Positions 8,819 to 17,874 of a stretch of DNA of 64,000 nucleotides are shown piece after piece; the stretch's first letter is position 1; the number at the start of each line of letters is the position of its first letter. The notes beneath the pieces are model-generated. The model was not told where the DNA came from. It did no database searches and saw only the letters and a program-made list of their open reading frames with translations. Position numbers and translations under genes: made by a program. This stretch comes from Microcoleus sp. CAWBG506 (GTDB taxonomy: Bacteria; Cyanobacteriota; Cyanobacteriia; Cyanobacteriales; Microcoleaceae), in NCBI GenBank assembly GCA_020883125.1, contig JAHREW010000019.1:48007-112006 (forward strand), given 5' to 3'.

Positions 8819-11800
8819 TCAAGAACGCTGTTTGAATCGATGACCGTACTCAGTAATTTCCTGAACTGACGGGACTGCATAGGGCTTGAACTTTTCAAGC
8901 CCTGCCGCCGCCACTTCATCGTGGAAGTAAGCCCTTAATCGAGGTAGATTCTGAGCAGAAGTTTCCCCAAAAAGTGACCTTGAATCATCTCCTGGCATTG
9001 TTAAGCCAATACGAAGATCGAAATGAGTTAATGATGAACGGTTTTCCGCCGTCATCTTCAGAAATGTTTTCATGCTTTCTAACCACAGGATAGTGTGAAT
9101 ACCTAACTCCGGCCCTTGAGAGAGTAGAGTTATCAGGTTTTTAGCGTCTGCGGATAGTTCTTCATTGCGTGCACCCATGATAGGTCGCAGATTTTGCGCC
9201 CGACTAAGGCCGCCTATCGCACACACAAAGAATAAGGATTGCCCTAAATTCATTTCATTAGGGTTGTCATCTCGCAGTTTTTTACGCCGTTCAAATTCAG
9301 CATAGGTTTGTTGTAGGATATCTTCCGATCGCTGAATTTGAACGTCAGGATTTGGGAAGCGCTTCCCAATCGATACCGGGAAATATTTTCCAAAAGTATC
9401 GCGGAAAGAGACTAACATTTTTCCTTGATGATTTTCTTCATCTTGTTGGGACAGATCCATAATTCTAAATTGGGCTGTATTTGGTTGGCGACAATGGACG
9501 AGACTAATTAAAATTCCGCCTAAAATGCCAAAAATTGTTTCTTCTGATGTACCAATTAGCAGCATATTGCTGCGGGGACGGCGACGAAAAATTGCCTGGG
9601 TGTGGTTTCCTATTCGCATGGCTTCGCCAAGCCATGCAACGCCAGGAGTTTCTTCTAACGACCAATCTGCCTGTTGGATTACTTGTTTGTTTAACTCTCG
9701 TAGAGGCAGCCAGTTAGACATCCCTGACAATTGAATTAACTGTCGGTTGCGATTCAGTTTAGTTGCTTGCGTCCCGTTGAACAAAATTAGCGGTTCTGGG
9801 CGTTTGTAATGCTTATCTCCTGCAACAGACTGGATTTGCAGCAAAGCATTTCGCCTGATGGTGGCAGACATATCAGCTATTTGACCTACTGTGTTGTAAC
9901 CTTTCTTTCCTTGCTGAGAGTTGTAAATAATTTCGCCCGGCCCTTCCAGCAAATCTACGGCATCTATATTACCTTCTGCTAGCACTGAAGCAGCCGTTTT
10001 TTTGTCCATTTGCTGTGCCATACGCAAGTCAATAAAGGAGTAAATGCCACCACTCATATTCGGTACACTGGGGGATTGAGATGCAATCAGTAAATGCACG
10101 CCAAAAGCTCGTCCCCTCCGCGTGATGTCATCAAAAATAATGTTCAGTTGTCGTGTGATGTCATCATTTTCTTGGAACATATATTGAAACTCATCAATCA
10201 CGACTAAAATGCGTGGCATTTTTTCTTCTGAGCGATTGCGATAGTCTTTGAGACTGCTTACGCCTGCGGCTCGAAACTTGCTGCCGCGGTCTTCTAGTTC
10301 TCGCTGAATGTATTTAAGAACGCTTAAACCAAATTCACGATCGCTCTCAATTGAAACAACTTTGGCATGAGGCAATGCCTTAGTTTCGTTTAACTCTCCA
10401 TCTAGATTAGCTGATTCCGATCTTTCTGGGTCTACATATATCTGAAACTCAACACCTTCTTTGAAATCAAGGAGATACATTTCTAGTTCGTCTGGCGAAT
10501 ACCTCATTGCCAAACTGGTGATGATAGCGTGCAGCGTGTAGCTCTTTCCTGCCCCTGGCTTACCTGCTAACAACCCTTGACTTGTTACTTTTCCATCTTC
10601 ATTGTTTCCCATCCAAAATTCGATATAATCGGTTGCACCTGTAATTCCGATTGGTGCTCGCATTTCTTCGCGACTGTCAAAAGACCATTCAGTCATTTTA
10701 GGAGGATAAAGCTCTGTAAAGGGTATTGTCTCTGTTTTTACTTCCTTGGTGGCTTTGGTGATAGCTTCTGTTATTTGGTTGAACTGCTCGTTAGCTGGGG
10801 GGCGATCGAGAATTACTTTACAAGCAAGATTATTAGGTAAATTCATTGAAAATAACTGATTTCGTTGAGAATTGCGATCGGATGGACGCAATACAGTACA
10901 GCTACTATTGAAAATTGCATAGTTGAAGTTTCTGGGTTTCTCTAGAGTTTCATCAATGTGCATAACCACGTACACACCGGCTCTGGCTCCATTAATTAAC
11001 AAACTTTTTAAGTCTTCCCAAGATGTGTTATCAAAGTTGGTAGGAAAATCAGCAACAAATAAATAGCGGTATGGTTCCTTGATGAAGGATTTAGCACCAT
11101 TATATTCTTCTATTGTCTGATAGTCCGTACTTAAATATTTCTGAATTACCTGTTCAGTTTTTAAGGTCAATTCTCGCAACTGTTCCCGTACATCATCACT
11201 GCGAGTGTAGGTTCTAGGGCCGGAAATTATTTCTGGTAAGCTCTTAAAAGGAAAGTTATTTCCCATCCCAACTGGGTCGATAAATACCCCCCGAACTTTT
11301 TTAACAGGAAATGTGCTGATGACTCTTAATGCGATCGACTGAATTGCTTCCACAGCAGCTTGTCGAGAATCGGCACTGTTGCTGAAGATGGCGAGGTGTC
11401 CTGGTGTGTGGGAGGCGGGATCGGTTGATAGAGCGCGAATTGGCACAAAAGCAGGGATGCTAATACGAGGCTGAAGTTGTTCGAGTGGCAGCGTCCCTAA
11501 TTGCTGTAACTCTCCTACCCGTAACACGCCTGGTGCTAGACCATTTGTTTGAGGGCGATAGCTATTTTTTTCTCGATCGGAAGGACTCCAAAGGCGATCG
11601 CCCCAAGGTAGAGATATTAAACGTGGCGGGCAGTCCTCTGAAGCTGCTGTTATACCATCAATTAGGTGCATAATGTCAGCAAGCAATTGTTGCTGCTGAG
11701 TCCACTCTTCTATCAATAATCGAGGCGCTTCTTCGTTAGCTTTTTGGCTGGCTAGTTTTGTGTAGGAAGCAATTGTTGCCAGCTCTACTACGGCTTTTGC

Positions 11801-12007
11801 TTTTGACTGTTCTAGCAGCTTATTAAAGCGGACTTCTGCTTGAGGCATGAGTTGCTTTAATTGAGCCTCTTCTTCGAGTCTTTTTTGGCTCATTTGAGCC
11901 TCTTCTCCTGGCAATCGCCGCCTTAACTCTACTTCCTTTAGTTGCAGTTCTTGTAGCTCTTTCGTCATGTGCTTGAGCATCGAAATAATATTAATGATGT
12001 TTCCCAT
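8819..12007 (-). CDS. FtsK/SpoIIIE-domain ATPase, EccC-like with three tandem modules
   Basis: 1062 aa. Walker A GLLAGKPGAGKSYTLHAII, Walker B MPRILVVIDEFQYMF, RRGRAFGVHLLIASQSP; upstream module lacks P-loop (HLAIFSNSADSRQAAVEAIQSIAL), downstream module has degenerate loop (NMLLIGTSEETIFGILGGILIS). N-terminal coiled coil; no obvious TM. Confidence 0.9.
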   Translation of the reverse strand: MGNIINIISMLKHMTKELQELQLKEVELRRRLPGEEAQMSQKRLEEEAQLKQLMPQAEVRFNKLLEQSKAKAVVELATIASYTKLASQKANEEAPRLLIEEWTQQQQLLADIMHLIDGITAASEDCPPRLISLPWGDRLWSPSDREKNSYRPQTNGLAPGVLRVGELQQLGTLPLEQLQPRISIPAFVPIRALSTDPASHTPGHLAIFSNSADSRQAAVEAIQSIALRVISTFPVKKVRGVFIDPVGMGNNFPFKSLPEIISGPRTYTRSDDVREQLRELTLKTEQVIQKYLSTDYQTIEEYNGAKSFIKEPYRYLFVADFPTNFDNTSWEDLKSLLINGARAGVYVVMHIDETLEKPRNFNYAIFNSSCTVLRPSDRNSQRNQLFSMNLPNNLACKVILDRPPANEQFNQITEAITKATKEVKTETIPFTELYPPKMTEWSFDSREEMRAPIGITGATDYIEFWMGNNEDGKVTSQGLLAGKPGAGKSYTLHAIITSLAMRYSPDELEMYLLDFKEGVEFQIYVDPERSESANLDGELNETKALPHAKVVSIESDREFGLSVLKYIQRELEDRGSKFRAAGVSSLKDYRNRSEEKMPRILVVIDEFQYMFQENDDITRQLNIIFDDITRRGRAFGVHLLIASQSPSVPNMSGGIYSFIDLRMAQQMDKKTAASVLAEGNIDAVDLLEGPGEIIYNSQQGKKGYNTVGQIADMSATIRRNALLQIQSVAGDKHYKRPEPLILFNGTQATKLNRNRQLIQLSGMSNWLPLRELNKQVIQQADWSLEETPGVAWLGEAMRIGNHTQAIFRRRPRSNMLLIGTSEETIFGILGGILISLVHCRQPNTAQFRIMDLSQQDEENHQGKMLVSFRDTFGKYFPVSIGKRFPNPDVQIQRSEDILQQTYAEFERRKKLRDDNPNEMNLGQSLFFVCAIGGLSRAQNLRPIMGARNEELSADAKNLITLLSQGPELGIHTILWLESMKTFLKMTAENRSSLTHFDLRIGLTMPGDDSRSLFGETSAQNLPRLRAYFHDEVAAAGLEKFKPYAVPSVQEITEYGHRFKQRS

Positions 12008-12069
12008 GTTTTTATCCTAGTTTCAGAATTTTTTGTACAGACGAGTTTCAATTTATAGATTAACAGCCA

Positions 12070-12978
12070 CTAACTAATTGATAGATTACTGCTAATCCCC
12101 CATGTTATGAGCATAGCAACTATGACTGCCACGATATTTTGGAATATCAAGACTGTCACCACCCCAACACCTACTATCAATAAAATTTCTAGCATTCGTT
12201 TAGTCTTGAGCGAATCAATATTTTTAATAGTAATCCGAATTTCATTTTCAAGCTTTTCTAGCTTGGTTTTAAGCTCGGAAATATTTGAATCTAACTCGCT
12301 ACGAAGATTAGACATAGTATCTTCAACCTGTTTTTGCAGACGTTCTCTAGTCTCTTTGAATTGGTTTTGAATATTCTTATATTCTGTTACCTCACTGCTA
12401 GCTTTAGCAAGGGCTAACTCAACCCGCTCTTTTGCAACTTGAGTAAAGGCTGGCAACTTGACATTAGGTAAGCTTGAGGAATTCCTCAACTCAAGCTGTT
12501 TGGCTAATTGATCGGCTGCATTTAACTGATTGTTGTACCACTTCAAGTCTTCCCGTGCATTGAGCAGTTCTTGATTTCTGGCTTCTAGCTGAAATAGAGC
12601 CAAGCAGTAGTTATCTAGAAATGCTTGATTATCTAAATTAACAACACCATTGTTATTACCGGATGTAATGCTGATTTCGGGTGTACTAGGTTTTTGAGGA
12701 CTCATTTTCAGATATCGGTTATGGGCTGCTGTTCCCTCTTCATCTCGCTGGAGTGCTTTAAGTGCATTGGAAAGAAGCAGCCAAGGCTGGGGGTTAGTTG
12801 GCTCAACTGAAACTAAATGACGTAAAGTTGTGACAGCCTCTTCATATAGTTTGAGTTTGATGAGTACCTGACTTTTTTCAAGTAAAACTTGCCCATTGTT
12901 GGGATTAGTTTTAAGGATGTTATTCAATGAATCCAGTTCTGCTTGATATTGCATTGTTTGCTTGGAGGTAATCGTCAT
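12070..12978 (-). CDS. TPR / coiled-coil protein with C-terminal TM hairpin
   Basis: N-terminal TPR-like helices (LLEKSQVLIKLKLYEEAVTTLRHLVSVEPTNPQPWLLLSNALKAL), central coiled coil, C-terminal MLEILLIVGVGVVTVLIFQNIVAVIVAMLITWGI. Confidence 0.75.
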   Translation of the reverse strand: MTITSKQTMQYQAELDSLNNILKTNPNNGQVLLEKSQVLIKLKLYEEAVTTLRHLVSVEPTNPQPWLLLSNALKALQRDEEGTAAHNRYLKMSPQKPSTPEISITSGNNNGVVNLDNQAFLDNYCLALFQLEARNQELLNAREDLKWYNNQLNAADQLAKQLELRNSSSLPNVKLPAFTQVAKERVELALAKASSEVTEYKNIQNQFKETRERLQKQVEDTMSNLRSELDSNISELKTKLEKLENEIRITIKNIDSLKTKRMLEILLIVGVGVVTVLIFQNIVAVIVAMLITWGISSNLSIS

Positions 12979-13013
12979 GGTAAAGTAGGGATATTAGTGA
13001 AATATGAGCAAAA

Positions 13014-14540
13014 CTAACTTAATAAATTTATTAATTTTTCTGAGGCAACAACTCCCTGCCTGTCTCCTTTAGCTTCATACAAACTTTTAGCCTCTTTATA
13101 TAGAGGTAATGCCTCGGCTTTGCGTTCCTGATAATCTAGAAAAAAAGCCAACTGAAAGTAGACATCAGGGTCATCTGGTTCGACTTCTACCGCCTTGTAA
13201 AACATTTCTATAGCTTCATTTTTATCGTATTTATATTTACTTAGCAGTGAGCCTAGTCTACTGTATAATATCCCAGTATCAGGGGCAAGTATGATGGCTT
13301 TTTTATACCCTTGAATTGCGTCTCTGATATTTCCTTGTTCTTGTAAAATATCTGCTATGTATCGATAAACACCTACCATCTCAGTATTAAGATAGACAGC
13401 TTTTTGAAGCACTTCTAAAGCTTCAGGTAAACGACCTAAATCAGCGAGAAGCAAGCCAAGATGACCATAAAAACAGGAGTCTTTGGGATTAATTTCAATG
13501 GCTTTTGTAAATACTTGAACAGCTTCATCCAATAAACTGCAACTTTGAAGAGTCCTTCCCAATATAAAGTAAGCCATTGCATAATTTGGATCGACTTTAA
13601 TTGCTTGTTGTAAGACAGAAATTGCCTCGGTTAATTCTCCTTGGTTATATAATTTAGCTCCCGAATTCAAGTAAGAAGTCGCCTGACTATTAGAGCTAGT
13701 ATTCGCCGAACGTATTTCAAGCTCTCTGGCTTCAAAATCAAATTCTGACTCCTGCTGTGGTGAGGTTGTTAAAGATTTAGGAGAATCCTCTTTATTTTCG
13801 CAAGATTTTATAAAGAAATTGGCAGTTTCGCAGCTTTCTGTATCGCCTTTGGCTAGACAAATTTCTAGCATTTCGTACCAATCATTTAGTGCATCTTTAT
13901 TTCTCCCTAATTGCGTAAAAGAGTGAGCTCTTTGTTGGTAAGCTATATAATCGTTTGGATTGTGTTGAATACAAATACTAAAGTCTTCAATGGCTCCTAC
14001 CTCATCATCTAGAAGCGCTCGCGTTCTACCTCGCTGTTCGTAAACATGGATATTTTCTGGTTGACATTGTATTACAAAGTCAAATTCTTCTACAGCCAAA
14101 GTTAGTCGCTCTGTTGTATCAACTTTAGTATCATTCGACATCATCCCCCATATAGACAGAATACTACCTCTGCGGTGGTGTGCTGATACGAGACTGGGAT
14201 TAATTTCAATTGCTTTTTCATAGTCTTTGATTGCTTTCTCTCTATCTCCTAGGTCTTCATAACAATTACCCCGTAAGTCATAAATCCGATCGAGACTAAT
14301 CTCCTTTGGTTGAATTTCTATTGCCCTATTAAAATCTTTGATCGCTTCCTGATAATTATTGATAATGGCAAAAATTAAACCACGATAAAAGTAAGCGATT
14401 CCTTGTTCAGTATCTCTAGATAAAGCTTCATTAAAAAGCTGAAATGCTTCAGAGTAGTTTCCCTCAGAATAACCAGCAATCCCTTCGTTAATTAACTGTC
14501 TTGAAATTAACTGTATTGCAATTTCTTGTGATGTAGCCAT
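13014..14540 (-). CDS. Tetratricopeptide repeat protein
   Basis: Many TPR units, e.g. AYFYRGLIFAIINNYQEAIKDFNRAIEIQPK, AMAYFILGRTLQSCSLLDEAVQVFTKAIEINPK. Confidence 0.9.
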   Translation of the reverse strand: MATSQEIAIQLISRQLINEGIAGYSEGNYSEAFQLFNEALSRDTEQGIAYFYRGLIFAIINNYQEAIKDFNRAIEIQPKEISLDRIYDLRGNCYEDLGDREKAIKDYEKAIEINPSLVSAHHRRGSILSIWGMMSNDTKVDTTERLTLAVEEFDFVIQCQPENIHVYEQRGRTRALLDDEVGAIEDFSICIQHNPNDYIAYQQRAHSFTQLGRNKDALNDWYEMLEICLAKGDTESCETANFFIKSCENKEDSPKSLTTSPQQESEFDFEARELEIRSANTSSNSQATSYLNSGAKLYNQGELTEAISVLQQAIKVDPNYAMAYFILGRTLQSCSLLDEAVQVFTKAIEINPKDSCFYGHLGLLLADLGRLPEALEVLQKAVYLNTEMVGVYRYIADILQEQGNIRDAIQGYKKAIILAPDTGILYSRLGSLLSKYKYDKNEAIEMFYKAVEVEPDDPDVYFQLAFFLDYQERKAEALPLYKEAKSLYEAKGDRQGVVASEKLINLLS

Positions 14541-14689
14541 ATCTCCTCACTCTGCTGTACAAGTTTCTTGAATTGACCTTGATTAATCAAAAGCAACTAA
14601 GTTTAAAATGGGGTTGTTATCCCCAATCTTTCTTAGCTCCCCTAGGTTCTTGCCAACCTCTATTTACCTTTCATGAATTTGGTAATGCC

Positions 14690-15091
14690 TCACGCCAATT
14701 GAGCCATTGCTGCGTTTAAAGCTGACTGAATCTCTTTAATCTCCTGCAAATTTGGAGACTCGTAACTACCAATGTCTTTCGAACTCGTATTCAGGAAAAT
14801 GATGTATGTAGGTTTTTGAGAATTCCACCACCAAATCCCAAGAGCAATCACGAGAATACCAATTACAGCAGCTAGTGTTAGAACTCCAATAACAATGCAA
14901 ATAATGGGCCCAGTTCGATCGGGTTTCTTTTCACCTTGTCTAACAGCATTAATGTTGCGGATTTGGTATTGGGTACCGGGAAATTCAAAGATAGTTCTTG
15001 TAATCCTGACTCCGCCTTTGTCGTAAAAAAGAGAATCTGCCATATCAAATCCTTGCAATAAATTGACTGTGGTTTGTTTATTTAAGGTCAC
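14690..15091 (-). CDS. DUF6232-like membrane protein
   Basis: LFYDKGGVRITRTIFEFPGTQYQIRNINAVRQGEKKP...two adjacent TM segments...YIIFLNTSSKDIGSYESPNLQEIKEIQSALNAAM. True start may be MADSLF. Confidence 0.65.
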   Translation of the reverse strand: MTLNKQTTVNLLQGFDMADSLFYDKGGVRITRTIFEFPGTQYQIRNINAVRQGEKKPDRTGPIICIVIGVLTLAAVIGILVIALGIWWWNSQKPTYIIFLNTSSKDIGSYESPNLQEIKEIQSALNAAMAQLA

Positions 15092-15213
15092 TTCAAGTGT
15101 TGGAATAACCTGTAGAGTTTCCTAGGATACAGAACCTGTGAATAGATTTGCTCTCAACTGGGCCATTATTTTTATTCATAATAAAAAATGGAAGCATTGA
15201 AAAGCCTTGTTAT

Positions 15214-15642
15214 CCTGGGCTTCTATTTATCTATCTGGGTGAGTCCGCAAGTTTTATGCAAAATACTCGGATTTTGTTACAAAACTTTACATCAGTCTGG
15301 CAGAAGCTAGTTTTGAGGCTAGTCCATAAGCCGATCCGATCGCCCTAATGCACCCTGAACCCCGATCGACCGCAACAGTAGCGGTACTTCCTGGGCTTCT
15401 ATTTATCTATCTGGGTGAGTCCGCAAGTTTTATGCAAAATACTCGGATTTTGTTACAAAACTTTACATCAGTCTGGCAGAAGCTAGTTTTGAGGCTAGTC
15501 CATAAGCCGATCCGATCGCCCTAATGCACCCTGAACCCCGATCGACCGCAACAGTAGCGGTACTTCCTGGGCCTCTATTTATCTATCTGGGTGAGTCCGC
15601 AAGTTTTATGCAAAATACTCGGATTTTGTTACAAAACTTTAC
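15214..15642. repeat. Tandem direct repeat, 176 bp unit, about 2.4 copies
   Basis: cctgggc(t/c)tctatttatctatctgggtgagtccgcaag... begins at 15214, 15390 and 15566; copies nearly identical; third copy diverges after acaaaactttac. Confidence 0.95.
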
Positions 15643-15685
15643 CTAGCCCGGTCTGAGGTTCGTTGAAGCGATCGCACCTCGCCAT

Positions 15686-15793
15686 ATATAGCAATCCTTG
15701 CAGGAGTCGTAAATATTTTTACCCCACCCCCAACCCGGACCGCGAGTTCGGTCCGGGAGTAAGAAATGCACAAATGATTTAGGATTGCTATAT
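15686..15793. repeat. MITE-like inverted-repeat element
   Basis: atatagcaatcct ... aggattgctatat terminal inverted repeats, inner cggaccgcgagttcggtccg palindrome; no ORF. Confidence 0.55.
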
Positions 15794-15992
15794 CTAAGTA
15801 TTTACCTAAGATATATATATTTTGTATTGAAAAAATATAGTAAATCCGGCTGCACCGGAATGATTAAACCGCAGAGAGCGCAGAGGACACAAAGTCCGAG
15901 AATAGAGAGATGGGTAATTCCGATGCGAACGGATTTGATATCACGACACTCGTTAGATTGCCGCAGCGCATCAATTCGATCGCCTATTCAAA

Positions 15993-17729
15993 CTAAAACC
16001 CCAGATCCATCTTAGCAGCTTCAGCCTCTGCAAACACCTCTGCATCAGGCATTTCTTGCCAATCAATATCACCAATTTCCCTGTAGAATTGTTCATCATA
16101 AGGGCGAGTTTGCACAACCACCGGCATCGGTACAGCGTGCCCCAAAACTAATGCTTGTTGTTTGGAGTCGAGTTTGGCTAAAACCGATCGCAAACTTTGG
16201 CCTCCCGAAACACCGGTGAAAATAGCATCAATGTCCTTATCGTCATTTAACAAGGCTGTGATGCGGGTGCCCACTTGCGACATGACTTCGCCGTCGATAC
16301 CGGACGGACGCTGGTCTACAATTAGTAGAGTTACGAAGTATTTTCGCATTTCGCGGGCGATCGTGCCGAAAATAGTCGATCGCACGATCGCCGGATCGAG
16401 AAAACGGTGAGCTTCCTCAATGGTAATCACTAACGGTTGCGGGCGATCGCACGGATTCTTACTCTGCAAAAACTTCTCAGCCTTCCGCACGTAAGATCCG
16501 TGAATGCGGCGAGTAATCACATTTGCTGCTAACATATAAGACAGCAAATCCGAGTGGGAACCAAACTCAATTACCACATTTTTGCCACCATCCAAACACT
16601 GCAAAACCTCACTCACATAATTTTTAGGACAGCGTTTGCGAATGTATTTTAGATCGTTCAATCTCTCCAACTTCCGCTGCAAAGCCATAATCGAAGACTT
16701 ATTTCCCCGCTTCTCTTCGCAAAACATGGAAATATCTTCATTGCTCATTTCCAGCAACTTATTAATCCAACCAGTACCCAACTCGTTTCTTAAAATAATC
16801 GCATTTTCAATACTAGCTTCCGATAGATTTAACTCCCGCTGCACCAAGGAGATATCTTCCACTTCAATTTCATCGAAACTCAAGTATAATTCTTGAGCAT
16901 CGCGGACACCCCGACGTTTTGTCGATTCTGGATCGAGGGTATAAATTTGAATTTGACTGGGAAATAACTGTCGCAAACCTTTGACAGTGCTAAATTGTTT
17001 CCCTTCCGAAACTGCTTCCCAGCCGTATTCGGAGTGCATATCAAAAATTAAATTAACCGCAGCTTGTTTGCGAATAATTCCCGATAATAGCAAGCGCGTC
17101 AGAAAAGATTTTCCAGTTCCAGATTTACCAAAAATCCCGTTACTGCGTTCGACAAACCTATCTAAGTCTAAGCATACAGGAACGTCCATGTCAATCGGTT
17201 TGCCGATCGCAAAATTGCGGCGATAGGGGTCATCTTCCCAGCCAAAAACTGCCCGAAAGTCGGTTTCTTTGGCCTCAAACACCTGGGAAAAGTGGCTGGG
17301 AATAGTTTTAACTGGTAATAGTTCAATGTCAGCGCTGCTTTGTGGCTGCAAAGATCCTAAGTTTTGGGTGCCGGATTTTTTACCGTTAGTTGTGCTGGAG
17401 TTCGGATTGAAAATTGCCTGCTGTTTTTCTCGTTCCGCAGTCAGCATCAACATCGGCGCTAGTTGAATTGTACCGTAGGTGCTGCTACCTGCGAGCACTG
17501 CAATCAGAAAATCGTCGTTGGGGTTGGGAGGATTGGATAAAATGCGATCGCTGGATGTTCCGAGAGACACGTCGGTAAGCATACAGAAAAAGTGCGATCG
17601 GACTCCGCGCACGACTAAAAATTTTCCTACTCTCATATCTTCTACCGAAACGTCGGCGTGCAGTCGCACTTCTAATCCCTTGCTGAGGGAACCTTGAATA
17701 ACAGATCCTAAAGGTTTTTCAGTAGTCAT
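15993..17729 (-). CDS. HerA-like ATPase (HAS-barrel / DUF87)
   Basis: GIFGKSGTGKSFLTRLLLSGI (Walker A), PLVITIEEAHRFLDP (Walker B), VTLLIVDQRPSGIDGEVMSQVGTRI. Confidence 0.85.
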   Translation of the reverse strand: MTTEKPLGSVIQGSLSKGLEVRLHADVSVEDMRVGKFLVVRGVRSHFFCMLTDVSLGTSSDRILSNPPNPNDDFLIAVLAGSSTYGTIQLAPMLMLTAEREKQQAIFNPNSSTTNGKKSGTQNLGSLQPQSSADIELLPVKTIPSHFSQVFEAKETDFRAVFGWEDDPYRRNFAIGKPIDMDVPVCLDLDRFVERSNGIFGKSGTGKSFLTRLLLSGIIRKQAAVNLIFDMHSEYGWEAVSEGKQFSTVKGLRQLFPSQIQIYTLDPESTKRRGVRDAQELYLSFDEIEVEDISLVQRELNLSEASIENAIILRNELGTGWINKLLEMSNEDISMFCEEKRGNKSSIMALQRKLERLNDLKYIRKRCPKNYVSEVLQCLDGGKNVVIEFGSHSDLLSYMLAANVITRRIHGSYVRKAEKFLQSKNPCDRPQPLVITIEEAHRFLDPAIVRSTIFGTIAREMRKYFVTLLIVDQRPSGIDGEVMSQVGTRITALLNDDKDIDAIFTGVSGGQSLRSVLAKLDSKQQALVLGHAVPMPVVVQTRPYDEQFYREIGDIDWQEMPDAEVFAEAEAAKMDLGF

Positions 17730-17870
17730 TTGTCAGTTGTTATTAGTTATTGGTCATTAGTCATTAGTTATTGGTCATTAGTCATTAGCTGATTTTATTT
17801 ATCCGCACTCTTGATCTTACAGTTATTAGTTGTTAGTTGCTAACAATCACTAATGACTGCTGACTAATGA
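17730..17870. repeat. Short tandemly repeated repetitive sequence (TTAGTCA/TTATTGGTCA-type)
   Basis: tcagttgttattagttattggtcattagtcattagttattggtcattagtcattag... Confidence 0.75.
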
Positions 17871-17874
17871 CTAA

